Positions 1 to 13,021 of a DNA stretch of 64,000 nt are shown here, piece by piece. Under the pieces are notes generated by a model. That model did no database searches. It had not been told where the DNA came from and saw only the letters and a program-made list of their open reading frames with translations. The number at the start of each line of letters is the position of its first letter. The first letter of the stretch is position 1. The translations under genes were made by a program, and so were the position numbers. Source of the stretch: Chamaecrista fasciculata (taxonomy: Eukaryota; Streptophyta; Magnoliopsida; Fabales; Fabaceae); the NCBI GenBank assembly GCA_003254925.1, contig QANZ01001304.1, positions 63,425 through 127,424 of the forward strand. The letters are read 5' to 3'.

Positions 1-3000
1 CAAAACCGTTTCCTCTCACTGTCTCTCTCAAAAATCCTAAGCTTCGAGAAGCATCCCTTTGAGAATACAGGCTTCACTTTGCCACTCTTACGTTTCTCTC
101 TGTCTCTGCTCAGGTATGCTTTATAGTTTATAGTTTATACAGACATTCTCCATACCTCTACTATATACTTGTTTACTAAAGTTTCTGGCTCTTCTTCTTT
201 CTAAACCCTAAATCTCGTCAGAGTTTTGCGATGCCTGTTTATTTCTGCAATTCTGCGTGCCTGGATTGATTTTGACGCAAATTTAAGGTTTGTTAGGTAT
301 ATTTTCTCTGTGAAGAACGTTTTAGGTAGAGCTTAATGTTAGCCAGTGATTCCTGGCTTGATACTTTGCTTCATTTTATGGTCCTGCTTAATACAGCTAC
401 TTATGGACGGCCTCTGACATTGTTTTTTCTTATTCTTGTCTCATTGGTGTCTACGGTTCTTTTTGCTATTTAACAACTGCACGATTTTTCGGAGGAAGAA
501 ATGTCAGTACTTACACTTGGTTAAATGAAACTTCGTAATTCATCTTTTTGTTTTTGTTTTTGTTTTTTTCCCTTTCCTGGTGACAAAATCTTACAATTTA
601 GTGAGACATGATATACCCTGTGGCGTTGAATAATTTATATTATTCATTACATTGTGTTATATTGTATTCTTGTTTCATATATGCGTCATTTTGTGATATG
701 GCCTGTATAATAGCATTCCTAGAATAACTTATGTTGTTGCCGGGTAACCATGATTGGGATTTTGAAGACAACAGCTGTCCTGAAGTTATAAAAATTAAGA
801 CGCATATCTCTTGTTTAAGATTGTTCTGTGATAATTCTCTTACAAACAGGAACACTTTTGAAAATACAAACAACTAATTTTTTTCTGCATAGTTTTGTTA
901 TAATGCCTTTCCTCTCTATTTAAAATTTCAGTTTGTTAATTTTGGTTATTTTCTTCAGATCTCTCTGTGGCTAAGTGACGAACTGTATAGGCTGACTTGT
1001 ATTTAAATATCATTTGAGAACTGTGTGCCAAATTCGTTTTTAAAGGATAGTACAATGATTTATAACGTCAGATGTCTTTTTAGGAAAGCATGAGTAGCCG
1101 GTCAAGTCGCACCATTTATGTTGGCAACCTTCCTGGTGATACTCGCCTGACAGAAGTGGAGGATCTATTTTACAAGGTATTTCTTGTACTTATTACAATG
1201 TTAACAAAAATATTGAAAAAGTGAAAAGTGTTTTTAGGTTGTTTCTTGTTCATTTTTTATCTCTGGTTGAGAATGTTATACAAAAGAGGTTCCTTGCAAT
1301 ATATGATTTGTCTATATATATTGGAAAGGAAAAAAAACTTAAGTAAGGTTCTTTATATTTTTTGTCATAAGGTTCTTTATATTTTTTGTCATAAGGTTCT
1401 TCCAATCAAAAACTTTACTTACACTCACTTTCTTTAATGATTGGTCATGCAAAAGGTAATTTTATATATTCTTTCACTATCATGATTGGTTATAGAGAAA
1501 CTTCTTGCCACATGTCTTTATTTTTTTGGTGAACCTTATAGCAAAGTATAAGGAATTTTCCCTAAGTTTGGTTTTATTAGAAATATGATTGTAGATTAGT
1601 GATTGTAGGATTTATATTGTATTTCGTCTGTAATTGTTGTATACGTGATCTGATTGCAGTATGGTCCCATTGTTGACATCGATTTGAAAATTCCTCCAAG
1701 ACCACCAGGTTATGCTTTTGTTGAGGTATGCCTGAATCTGGATTAAAAGATATAAGGGGATGGATAGATATTTTACTTGAGTTTTGCACATCAGACTCAC
1801 TAACTGGATGTTATGTGTTTCAGTTTGAGGATCCTCGTGATGCTGAAGATGCAATTCATTATCGAGATGGTTATAATTTTGACGGTTTTCGTTTACGAGT
1901 TAGTGACATACCCTTTTTAATTAATTTTGTTGCTGTATATGTGACACTATTAGATAATTTTTGGAACTTTCGTTTTTTTTTTCTGTCACAATAGGTGGAA
2001 CTTGCACATGGTGGGCGGGGATCTTCATCATCAGTAGATCGCCATAGTAGTTATACTGGTAGTGGTGGTAGTCGCGGAGTTTTGAAGCGTTCTGACTATC
2101 GTGGTATGTATTGTTATCTGATTCAATTTTTGTAGCTCTATATTTTAGTTAAGGGGCTAACTCTAGTTTTACCATTTCTTTACACCCTAAATGAAAATGA
2201 TTTTTGATGATTTTTTTCTCTCTCTTTTCTAGTTCTGGTCACTGGCTTGCCTCCTTCAGCTTCTTGGCAAGACTTGAAGGTAACGGTTTGCACTTTCCCC
2301 ACATGATATTTTGTGAGTTGTTGATAGAACCTTCAGCTGATATGTATTATTGATATATAAACAGAAGTACAGAACATAATTATACCTCGTGATAATATGA
2401 TTGGATCAATATAGAAGACGACACACGAAAACACTCACCATAAGAGGACCACTAGATATGGCTTTTGAGAGGCCAGATCTCTCCCTCAGAACCCTGATAC
2501 TTTTTCGTCTCTGTTCTTTCTTAAATCTACCTATAAACACCTGTGCAGCTCCACACAATCTCACTCCCACAGTCTCAATTGTCAGATATCGTTACACCAT
2601 TCTGTTCATCCGTCCTTGCAGTGTTCAGCTCATTCTTTTTCTTCTCTTTCCTCACGTAAAATTTTGTCTTAATTCATGTAGGCCTAAGTCAGTAAGCCCC
2701 TTTATTTCTCTCTTTGCCCCTTCTTTTATATGTTTAGATCGCAGCAGGCCAATCACTTGTCATATATTTTTCATTCAGCGTGATTGATATTCCATTTAAT
2801 GTGTAATGCTTACTGATTCTGATTGTTTAATGGTTAGGATCACATGCGTAAAGCTGGTGATGTATGTTTCTCTCAAGTCTTCCGTGAGTGTGGTGGTAAG
2901 TGGAATAGTGTATCCTGTACTTCATATGCTTCTCTAGCTGTTATAGGGCTAGTTTATGCCAAAAATATTTAGGTCAAACCCTAGGCCAGCTAATACATAA

Positions 3001-6000
3001 GAAAATCAGTACATACTGGGTTAGACAAGAAGTTGTTGAGATTGATGTGAGGATGGAATGTGCCAAGTGCTTGACTACCAAAAGAATTAATTAATGATGT
3101 GATATGATTTATAATGGTGAATTAATTTCTGGTAATTTTATGCTGAATGATTAAGTAGATGCTTTGTCCTCTCTACCTTCAACAAATATCATTCTAAACC
3201 CGACCAACCTGGCAAAAATAAGCTCTCAGGGGGTAGGGGCAAGACCCCCATATCTGTACTCTGGAACATCATGTCAAAACAATTTGATGCTCATTTTTTT
3301 TCCTACAATACAATTCTTTAACTTTGATGTATTTGACCTGTAGGCATGACTGGGATAGTGGATTATACTAATTATGATGACATGAAATATGCTGTAAGTG
3401 TTCTGAATTGTGACATTATTGCTTTTTCAAGGTTTCATGTTTTAATTGCCCATCCCCTTGGAGTTGAGTTTATGACTAGTGTCTTTTTATCCATTTTTGA
3501 TTAAATGATATTTGAATTGGTTTTTTAACAGATTAGGAAACTTGATGACTCAGAATTCCGTAATGCATTTTCTCGGGCTTATATTCGGGTATGTAATGAT
3601 TAATTTTTTGTCTGTTTATTGGGGTTGGCTTGTTAGTTCGATGATCTTGTCTTGAAAAAATGTGATGATTGTCTTTTTCACTGCCTTCTAGCTTTGATGA
3701 GTATTTATTTTCCTTCATTCTTATTTCAGGTGAGGGAATATGATCGGCGAAGTTTCTCTAGAAGTCCTAGCCGTGATTCAAGGAGGAGCTATTCTAGAAG
3801 TCGCAGCGGCAGTCCTTATGTGTCGCGAAGTCCAAGTCGTAGCCATAGCTATAGTGGCAGGAGCCGAAGGTTCGTTTATTTTCATTGATTAAGTATGTGT
3901 TTGTTTGTATTTGGTAATCATGAATGATGTACCATGTTTCATACTTTGCAGTTTGTCTCCTAAGGCAAAAAATTCTCGGCGATCATTATCAAGGTCAGTT
4001 TTATTCATTCTTCATGTGTGTGCAGTTTAATGTGTCCAGAATTTAAGTAGTTCCAATTTTCTGCATCAACTTATTAGGTATTTTGGTATAATAATTTTGA
4101 GTTTTGACCAGCCCTACATTGAAAGTAAAAAGGAGGGAAAGGGGCACGAGGAGAGTATTCCATTAGGACTCATGAATGGTAGTCGTATATTCCATAACTT
4201 ATCTGTTTTAAAAGTTGTTTAAGTCTTACCAGGGTTCAGCTATTCTTTTTCTTGTTTCAGTATTTCCCCCCATATTTGTATAGGTTGAATTTCTTAAGCC
4301 AATAAAAGTTGGAAGCAGTATGGCAGGAATAGCTACCTTATTTATTATCCTGCCTACAAGCATTCTTTCACAGTCCATTAGTCTTCAGTGTTATGTTCCC
4401 CTTTACTAGATTTCCAATTAAAGATGTCCTTGGACGCAGTAATCTTGAATTCTGTAACTGGTACTGCAAGTCTATTTTTTGTGAACTTTGGTGTCACATA
4501 CCACCAGGCATACTAGGGGTTGTTTGGTATCGCAACACCTTTATACTAGTATGTGAAGTACCATCAATCAATAGATCGTCATGTTTTAAATTCCGTTATT
4601 TGATACATACCTCACTCATTGGTATGAATATATTAAGTCAAATATCCCTTATATTTCATTAGATACCTGAAGTCAAATAACTTATCTAAGGTAATTAAAG
4701 CCCAGCCCCCCCGTCCCCCTTCACTCCCCCAATTTTTGTGGTATAAATGAGCCAACTTGTGGTTGTGTAAAATGGAGGACTAGCACCAATTGTTCTTTAG
4801 TTATGTACCTATCTGGTGATATCCAGGGGTTTTCACTTATAAAATTATTGTTGTTTTTTATATTGTCATTGTTCCAATATTTGGGGATCTGGATTCTCTG
4901 CATTGTGTTCTCTGCATTTTTTGTGCATTGTAGAGAGATATAGGAAGAGATAGAGAGAGGAAGTGTGGGTCCCATGTTTTCTCTCTCTATCTCTTCCTTT
5001 ATCTCTCTAAAATGCATAGAAAATGTAGACAACAAGAATGCAGAGGATCCACTTCCCAATATTTGAGTGGCAGAGTGTTATGAGGAAATCAGTGTCTTTC
5101 TCTGTCAATGGCATGCTTTTCTTTTAGTGGAGGCTATATTGTAAAGACCTATTGCTGTTACATAGACTTGTCAGCACAATTCTTGTGTGCAAAAGTGATA
5201 GGGGCATTGGTATAGTGGTTCATCGGGTTGGCCACTTACTATACAATGTTTATTAGGGTTAACTTGTTTGTTTTCTAGATCTGGCTTGTTGCGGCAACCT
5301 GGGGACTGCATGTTAGGATCTTGATGGCATGTGGTGCTCAAAGGCCTGCAACTTTTATGGTCGAGGTAATGCCGTTTTATTGATGAGCACCTGTAGAACA
5401 CCTTAATGCCATGAAATTGATAACAGTAATGGTATATTGATGTTAGGCGTGGTCTGCCATTGTTGTATACTGGATGACAGTAGATGGATGAACTGCAACC
5501 TTAAGCTGGGATCACCATGAAATAAGTGCTATTGGTGCCAGCCATAGCAAATCAGCAGTTTTTCAATTCAAAACAACTTCAACATAACATGTGCTCTAAG
5601 TTCTCAAGTTGATCTTGTCCGTCATTTAGGATTTCTTAGTTGTCTTGGTTTGGTGTAATTGTCTTCACCTTATCAAGGTTTCATGCACTGCTGGGAATAT
5701 AGTTTAGCGACTGTTGAGACTATTAAACATGAGTACTGGGTTCAAATGCTTTTCCACTTGGCTGCTGCGTAAGACTTGTGGTAGATCAAATTTCTTCCTG
5801 GTCCTTATTTATGGCAACTGTTGTGGAACTGGTATCGGGCTTGTGGATCAAACATTTTGATGGATTATTCAAGATATTAAGTAGGACTGTTTGTTCAAAA
5901 TTTTGCAGATCCCGGTCAAGATCCCGATCACCAAATTCATCTGTAAGTGCTGCATTTTTTATTTTTGGGTTCCAATCTATAACTGTTCTTAAACTAGTGT

Positions 6001-6620
6001 AGGGGGAAAGGAGCGGAGTGAAATTTATGATTATTAAGATATCTATGAACATTTATGTGACCTTTGCAATAAATACTTTGAGAAGATGTTCATGTCACCA
6101 TGAATCGTTGTGTAACATGGATTCATGGCATTGTACCTTTCTAATGTGCAGCCTCCACCTCGCAAGAGTCGCAGTCCTAGCCGAAGTCCCAAGAACTTAT
6201 AACAATCTCGGTCACCTTCAGTATGTTTGTTGACCTTGGACTCCACTCTTAGAGTTGATTCTGCATTACGTATTTCTATTTGTAGTTTTGAATTTCTGAT
6301 GGTGCATATGATTTGACAGGTGAGATGTGGACGCAGCAGATCTGTTGAATCCGGAGATCGTTAATTTGTTGAGCATGTATTCTAAAATCCTTGTGTTAAT
6401 TTGGTAGGCACAACAAAAGGACGGACACAGGAGATTCTTTTCTGCGTCTGCTACATTTAAATTACAATTTTTAAAGGGTGGAAACACGAGTACACAGGAT
6501 AGCCCTACACACTTGTTAGTTTTAATTTGGCGTTGGACTTAAGTTATTTCGTTTGCTTTGTTTTTGTTGTACTTGCCCTACGCACTTGTTTTTGTTTGTT
6601 GGAAATATATACCTTAAATT
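1..6620 (+). CDS. SR34B: SR34B-like serine/arginine-rich splicing factor (SF2/ASF family)
   Basis: Nuclear pre-mRNA splicing factor. It binds exonic enhancers through its RRMs and recruits U1/U2AF through the RS tail. The span includes UTRs; the CDS is 1090-6202. The 5'UTR exon (1-113) begins at or before the window edge. Coding exons: 1090-1176, 1660-1725, 1824-1898, 1995-2103, 2233-2279, 2838-2895, 3344-3393, 3532-3588, 3730-3869, 3952-3993, 5909-5942, 6152-6202, giving 271 aa, close to the usual size for the family. RRM1 carries RNP2 (IYVGNL, 9-14) and RNP1 (PPGYAFVEF, about 44-52). The second pseudo-RRM has the family hallmark SWQDLKD (123-129), followed by an RS/SP-rich tail. The [19 protein letters not shown] stretch resembles SR34B more than SR34 or SR30. 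The longest intron (3994-5908) holds a MITE, and long introns in this family are often alternatively spliced. A GT-AG intron (6221-6319) is likely in the 3'UTR. The polyA region near 6620 is approximate. Confidence 0.92.
1348..1402. repeat. Short tandem repeat in SR34B intron
   Basis: A roughly 25-bp unit (GGTTCTTTATATTTTTTGTC plus ATAA) occurs twice in tandem with a partial third copy, inside the intron before the second coding exon. It has no obvious function. Confidence 0.7.
4883..5055. mobile_element. Hairpin MITE (Mutator-type) in the long SR34B intron
   Basis: A 173-bp element whose two arms, about 70 bp each (4890-4958 and 4980-5050), are imperfect reverse complements around a loop of about 20 bases, so a transcript would fold into one long hairpin. 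It is flanked by a perfect 9-bp direct repeat, CCAATATTT, at 4874-4882 and 5056-5064. A 9-bp duplication is typical of Mutator-like elements. It has no coding capacity. Confidence 0.8.
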
Positions 6621-6755
6621 GCTAAGAATAATAAAAATACTTCCTTATGCGACTGGCTGGTGTATTGGTTGCTTGTTAATCTGCCAATTTTTCTTGAGGG
6701 CTGTGTACTCCGTCCTAGTTGCGCACCTACTAGGAAAGGTCTTAAATTTCTGTAT

Positions 6756-6923
6756 AGGCAAAAAACACCCCATGTTTGGGGTCGGTTTTAGTTGTGTCCC
6801 TAACTTTGAGGCCAGTTTTTGAATAGGCAAAAGACTCTTAACATTGGCCCAAACAAACGTTGGGACCTAGGGGCATAACTGAAACTGAACTCAAAACACT
6901 AGAGATACCATAGGTCTTTTGCC
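6756..6923. mobile_element. Short non-autonomous TIR element (MULE-type)
   Basis: A 168-bp inverted-repeat element. The left end begins AGGCAAAAAACACC and the right end reads GGTCTTTTGCC. Flanks TTTCTGTAT and TTTCCGTAT match at 8 of 9 positions, which suggests a decayed 9-bp target duplication. It lies between the convergent 3' ends of the SR34B and RFI2 genes. Class assignment is inferred from the target-site length. Confidence 0.55.
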
Positions 6924-7581
6924 TTTCCGTATATTTCTAACTGTATAATTCAAAACCCCGTTTTTCTAAATGTAATATTACCATGATACTACGATATCAA
7001 TGATATTATCTATCCATTTATTAATTCCAGGTTATTAAGGGTTTTACTATCAATTGAAGATTAAATAAATATTGTGACATCGATATTAACCCAACTCTGA
7101 GCTAGTACTATGCAAAACCCATGCAAATTTCACTCATCGTAATCCGGTTTCACGTAGCTATCTACCAGCACTCGCTATGGTGTAGACGTTAAAATGCATT
7201 ACCTCACACTCAATACAGAGCGTTTTGTACGAGCGTCGATTGTCAAACATAAATATACAAATCCAATCACAGCTGCTTTCGCCAACTATCACTTGAAATG
7301 ATAATATTCCCAGTTCTTTACAACCAGATTTTGCCAACGAGAGTACGCATCTTAATGTTATTTTGATTACCCTGAAGGCAATGAAACTAGAGGAAGCCAA
7401 TGTCCATCACACTGCCACGTGGCTGCCAGAAACAAATTCCAGGGCCAGCCAGAGTTCAGTCTGCCATAACAAGACAGACGCAAAACGCCAAATCATTATG
7501 TAACATTTCTCAAGCATACATAAATTTTCATTTTGGATAGCGATAGTTTGCTTCACAGGAAAAAGTACGTCAAAATAAGTA
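6924..7581. other. Intergenic / RFI2 3' flank
   Basis: No gene is seen. The part nearest 7581 is probably the 3'UTR of the minus-strand RING gene. The convergent neighbour on the other side is SR34B. Confidence 0.5.
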
Positions 7582-10500
7582 TCACCGATTTTGTGAAGGC
7601 AATCTCTCGGATACATGCCTTAATTGCAATCTGCTGGACCTGTTACCTGGGTCTGACCCACTGGAAGCCTGGTGGTATGCTCCTCCCCAACTTGAATAAC
7701 CTGAATCCCTATCTACATGGCTCATTGACAATGAAGGCAAGCGATCTCTTTCCCAAGCATGGACGCGACTTGGTAGATGGTTTTCTTGTTCTTGAAAATT
7801 GCGTCCTGATGAACCAGAAGGGATAAAGAAGAAGCCACTTTGGTCTGTTGATGAGGCCATAGGTGCCAATTGAGCTGATCCTCTATGACTGCTGGATCTT
7901 CGGGTTCCGGAAGCAATAGGTGCCCGCATTGTGGTTGAATTACTAGGTTGCTGCTGTTGATAATAGGCCTGAAGAGCCTGGACTCTATCACGAGCCCGAG
8001 CATTGCTTCCTTGGTATGGAGGGATCATTGATGAAGCAACAGAACTACCAGCTCTAGCAGCAGAGCTGCATAATACAAGAATCTAATGTCAAACTCATGA
8101 CTGGAGTAAAATTCCCCAATCCAGCAAGAGATGCGTAGTTCCTTTGTAACTGACAGACGTAATTGTTTACAACCAAAATTGATTGTCTATATGGCGAGAC
8201 AGAACATACAATACAATTTGGCTCACATGAAGCAATCACTATACTTATCAAGGAAAAACACATTATGTTTGTTTAAAGGAACATTGACTATCTTGATTAG
8301 AGAGGAGCCTACCTGTGGCCAACAAGGAAGGGATGCATGAAAGATCCTGATCTTGGTAAATCTGAACCAACCCTGGATGGTCTTTGACTAACAGCTGATA
8401 TTGAGGGCTGATCAGCAGCACCTACACTCCTGCTGGCTGTAGAAAAAGGAGAGGAATGGTGTTCCCAACTATGATAATGAAGATCCATAGCAGGAAATGT
8501 GTAGGAAGCTGGCATTTCGCTGGGTACAGATGGGCCATTCCAGTGATTGGCAAAGTTAGATGCTTCCGAAACAGCTCCACCAGAGTTGGAGGAGGAGGGA
8601 TGTACCGGTCCAAAGTAAGCAATATATGGGCATGGATGACTAGCAGATGAAACAGCAGTATGTTCAGCAAAGATAGCATGCTGTCCAAGTATATCATGAT
8701 CTGCATCTCATCATTCCAGTAAAGATAAACATATTCAATCAAATGCAGGCTTCTACTATTACTTAAAGGACAAGCTGATATCTAGGAAAAGGATCTTACA
8801 GGCGGTTGGTGAGAATTCACCTTCCCTGGAAAAATCAGGAAAATAAAAATTAGATAAATTGGACAAACATATTATACTTGAGGTGTGGAAAAATAAGATT
8901 GAAAAAACCACTGACAGCACAAAAGCAAAACGGATCATCTTGCTTTCGGAAGTACCTATCATGTTGAATAACTGCAAAGCAAGTAAGTATAACAACGCAA
9001 AAAAATCACCACAGCATAGCTATGTAACCACAATCATTCAATTGATATGCCTAAGACTGGTCCTTCTATTTCAATAAATGAAATGAAGACTAAAACTTTG
9101 CTCCAGATACAATAGATATACCTGTTATCATATTATAATCCCAACATGTGAATATAAATTTTTTCTTCTTTTTTTATTGTGTATATTATTCAGAGGATAG
9201 AGAGTAGAAGAGTTTTAAAACTTCAAATAACTACCACAAACTACAATTCCTATATTTAGAATCAGTGACATGCTGCAGGTTCTTTCGTAGTTGGTGTGTG
9301 TATATATGCATGAATTTTATCATTGAAACAAACAATAAGCATAATCTGAGAAAACAGAGCAAATGTCTTCTTATTCCTTGCATACCAACAGGGAGGACCA
9401 GATGCCAGCCCTCAACCACAGTACTAGGATCAGTAGATTGAATTATTATTTCATAAAATTAAAATAATAATAATAATCAGAAAACATATTTTACAATCTA
9501 GCCCACAGCCGACAGTCCAATACAACCTCCTGACCTGCTTCAACATTGCTAGCTGAAGGGAAGGAGGCAATAATCCCTCATACTGAGATGCTACAATGAT
9601 CCAGCGCAAACAAAAATCACCTAGAATCTTGAGCACCCAAGATATCTAAAGATGATAAAGTGCATATTTCAGCTGGCCCACAGTTGGGGATGCATAGAGT
9701 ATTGTATGTGATTATATCGCCAAAAAAATAAGAAATAAAAAAGGTGTGATTGGGGGAGCGTTGGGGGACAAGAGGAAACTACAAAGAGCATAGGGTCCTA
9801 TTCAAAGAGATTATGGTGGTATACTGGTAGTAGAAAAGTCAAGCAAGCCCAAGTGCACGACAGATTTGCAGGCATTATAAGAGGTAACTAAGGATACTGA
9901 AATTCAAAACTCAATGGTACTGTGATGACAAGGGATCCACCTATCACAGCTGTTTTCAGGTCACCCAAAGGTTGTACATGTCAAACTCAAGCCATTTTGT
10001 GTTCACCTCATTTCCCAAAAATCCATAAGCTTTTCTTATTAAAATTGCTGGATAACCAGTGATTAAAAACAGGAGTCTAGACAATTTTTAGAGAGGATAA
10101 ATCTTACTCACGACAGGTATGAATTTTATAAGCTTAAATAGATAACTTAGTATATAAACTATGCTTACTCGAAAGATGAAGGAAGTCGTGCTAAGCTACC
10201 AAAAGGGCACCAGTGTACTCCAAAGGACTGCAAAAAGTCATTTACAATTGAATTGTCATCCAAATTGCAAGCAGAATATTATGTATCTTCAAACATGTGC
10301 AAAAAAATGAGATAATGCTAATTAAAGGAGGGAATGGATCTTTCATAAAACCAACACCATCTACCAAAGGTCTTAAAACCAGCCTTAAAATTCCAAGTTT
10401 CCAACTACCCCAAAATCAGTAAGTCAATTTCATCTAGATGGACTTGCACAAGGTAATAGTGTAGATTAAGAACGAACAAGCAGGGATTACATGTCACTAT

Positions 10501-12135
10501 AATGTTCATGTATTTCACTTAAACTTGGCCATTGCCTAAACAGGATTGATCCTGGCAGCACATCATATTGACCAGAAGAAAAAAATGTCAGACTTCCAGA
10601 ATGGAGAATGAGTTCAAGAGGGTAGCTGATGGAGTAACACAACTGAGTATGTAAAAAATGGTCGTGACTTATTCATTTGAGTATTAAGAGTATGCTTTTT
10701 ACAACTTGAATAATTAATAAACATAAGCAAATGGAGTGAATTTAAAAGGCTGCAGATATATAATGGGCATTATCCCCAACAAGACAGTGCTGATACATGC
10801 TTTTGGGCACAATGAAAGAAGAAATTGGAAAATATGATGATATGGCCATAGAAAGTTCCTCTTGTAAGAATAAATTATGACACATTAAAAAAAAACAGAA
10901 CCATTACCATTTCAGAGTAGCTAAGATCATATAGGTCCTCATCATGTGTCCAATCATCCATGCTAAATTCTGGATATGACCGACAACCATTAGCATAAAG
11001 CCACTGACCTTTCTCAATCTTCCGACAATTAGGACATTGCATAGCCCCTTTTATATTAAATGCTGAACCAATGCAATCTGAATTATTTAAAGAAAATAGT
11101 CAGAGCATAAGAATTAGTCATTGCATAAAGATTGCAAGAAATTAATTCTAGTAATAACTATGAAGTCTAGAAATATTGCCTTCAAGCAAGTATATGTTAC
11201 AATGTCATGATAGCACAAAGCATTATCAATTAACGCAACACTTAAGGCTTCCAATATTTCCGACTTCTTCCAAAGGTTCAATAAATTTAAGTGATCAATT
11301 AAGTATTGGCGAATATAAAAATAGATAAGTAAAGTAATATTCCTCAACCAAGTTTTGATTCTGCATATTCAACGAGAATGATGAGAACGGAAAACCAATC
11401 TGGATCTTGACAATTGGATAGTAAAGCTAACTTCATCAGAGAGAGAGAGAGAGGAGCTATCCAAGTCCAAGCATACAAAAGAATAACAAATCAAAGTTGT
11501 AAATATCCATCTCATCGATCCTTGTATCTTGGCAAAATATTCACTATACTTCCCCATTCTTGGCTAGCTCGCAGTTACAAAAAGGAATTCTATAACCTCA
11601 AATTCGCTCTCGGTTAAAAGCTCAATACAGAAGAATGCTAATGAGCGTATATCAGCACAAAAGAAGTGCTACACCTAGCTGACCTTTTCATTCCTAACTA
11701 TTTTCCCAATTTTCGCATCAACCAAAAAAAAATTAAAATCAGATCTCAACTGTTCTATTCCAAATCAATTCACGCAGAGCTCGGCACGTGGAATTGGCCT
11801 ATGAATTCACAGTTTCACACCCGATGTCCTTATCATATAATTCATCAAGATACGAGCTCTAATTCCATGATATTCATATTCCAAGCTCAAATTGCTCGGA
11901 TTCAAAAAACGATGAAATAATGCAATCAACAACAGTTCCAGCCACAAATTTACTTACCGAGATGAAACTGATGGCCGCATTGAAGCTTGGCCCACGATCT
12001 ATCCCCATTATCAGCAACAATCTCGAGGCAAATAGAGCAAGAAACTGAGCCAAAGGACTTGTGTCCACCGCCGGTGTCGGCGCCGCCTCCATCACCGTCA
12101 TCAACGACCACGTCGTCATCATTTCCAAGGCCCAT
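7582..12135 (-). CDS. RFI2: RING-H2 E3 ubiquitin ligase, RFI2-like
   Basis: Probable E3 ubiquitin ligase. In Arabidopsis, RFI2 acts in red/far-red light signalling and photoperiodic flowering. Exons in transcript order: 12135-11958, 11077-10908, 10227-10169, 8825-8800, 8700-8313, 8065-7582, giving 434 aa. The 26-base fourth exon is unusually short, but it keeps frame and has good splice sites. The RING is split over exons 1-2 with ligands C33, C36, C53, H55, H58, C61, C74, C77 (C3H2C3). Just after it, a conserved block (KIEKGQWLYANG, then PEFSMDDW) and VHWCPFG match the RFI2 group. The C-terminal two thirds is Ser/Pro/Gln-rich and probably disordered, with conserved patches such as SGYSSWGGAYHQ. 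An acidic Gly-rich N terminus precedes the RING. The start is the first ATG of the frame. The RFI2 assignment is from memory of the family. Confidence 0.85.
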
Positions 12136-12535
12136 TACAAAGACGAAGAAGCTTCTAACCCTAATTCAACAGGTGGTGATAATACCGATTGGTATTTGTG
12201 TTTTCTGTGTCTGAGTTACGACGTACAACTTTCCGACACAAAAAAGCTACGAAGACGAGAAGGTCGACGTGTGTTTACGAGATCTAAACTCTCTTTTGCA
12301 GAGAGAGAACGAAGATGGTAAGAAAGCAAAATGGATGGGAAAAAAATCTTATTGTTTTCTAATTTCTTTCTTTCTTTTTCTGCGCCCGAGTCTTAGCCGT
12401 TGGATTCGGTGTTGGACTATTGTAGCCACTGGCGATAACGGCTGTCTAAACCAAGCACATCGACGGTTAGGATTAATCGCAGATAGATTTTCGTTGACGT
12501 TGTTATTGCCTCATTTCTCTTACACTTTCTCTTTT

Positions 12536-13021
12536 GGTCAAAGGGTCATTTTGGTATGATTTAATGTTCATTGATCCTAAATATTAGTAAAATGATTCAT
12601 TTTGGTCCTAAATATTCACAAAATGTTTCATTTGATCCAAAACTACTGAATTTGATTATATTTTTCTCGTCTCTCATTTCAAGTTCAAAGGACTTGTTAA
12701 GAGGAACTCGTAGATCTAAATTCGTCGCGTTCAAATTTGAAACGAGAGAGATATGATCAATTTTGCTTGTTTAACCATAAAACGAGATGCCTACTTTTAA
12801 GACCGATTTAACCTTGTTTGCTGACGACTCCAACTGGATAGAGAAAGTACTCCTCGAGAACAATACGTAGCTCTAAACTTGTTACGTTTGAACTTGAAAC
12901 AATTCATATTCAATAGTTGGGACCAAAATGAAATATTTTGTAAATATTTAGGACCAATTTTAATATTTTCAAACATAATGGACTTAAGGCATACATTTAG
13001 GACCAAAATCAACCTTTAACC
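12536..13021. mobile_element. Inverted-repeat element, family A copy 1 (MULE-type, non-autonomous)
   Basis: A 486-bp element with long imperfect terminal inverted repeats of the form GGTCAAAGG...ATTTTGGTCCTAAATAT, and its complement ending ...CCAAAATCAACCTTTAACC. The two halves (about 12536-12760 and 12790-13021) are largely reverse complements, including an internal block around TCTCGTTT / AACTCGTAGATCTAAA. Flanks TTCTCTTTT and TTTTCTTTT match at only 7 of 9. The same family recurs at 35183-35724 and 50647-51451. It lies about 400 bp upstream of the RFI2 start. Confidence 0.7.

Noticed and set aside
2401-2787. 128-codon open frame inside SR34B
   Set aside because: It lies wholly within the intron between exons 2233-2279 and 2838-2895, has low-complexity composition and no recognisable domain.
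5208-5250. A-box-like TGGTATAGTGG in the SR34B intron, possible tRNA or SINE
   Set aside because: No B-box at the right distance, no cloverleaf, no flanking duplication.
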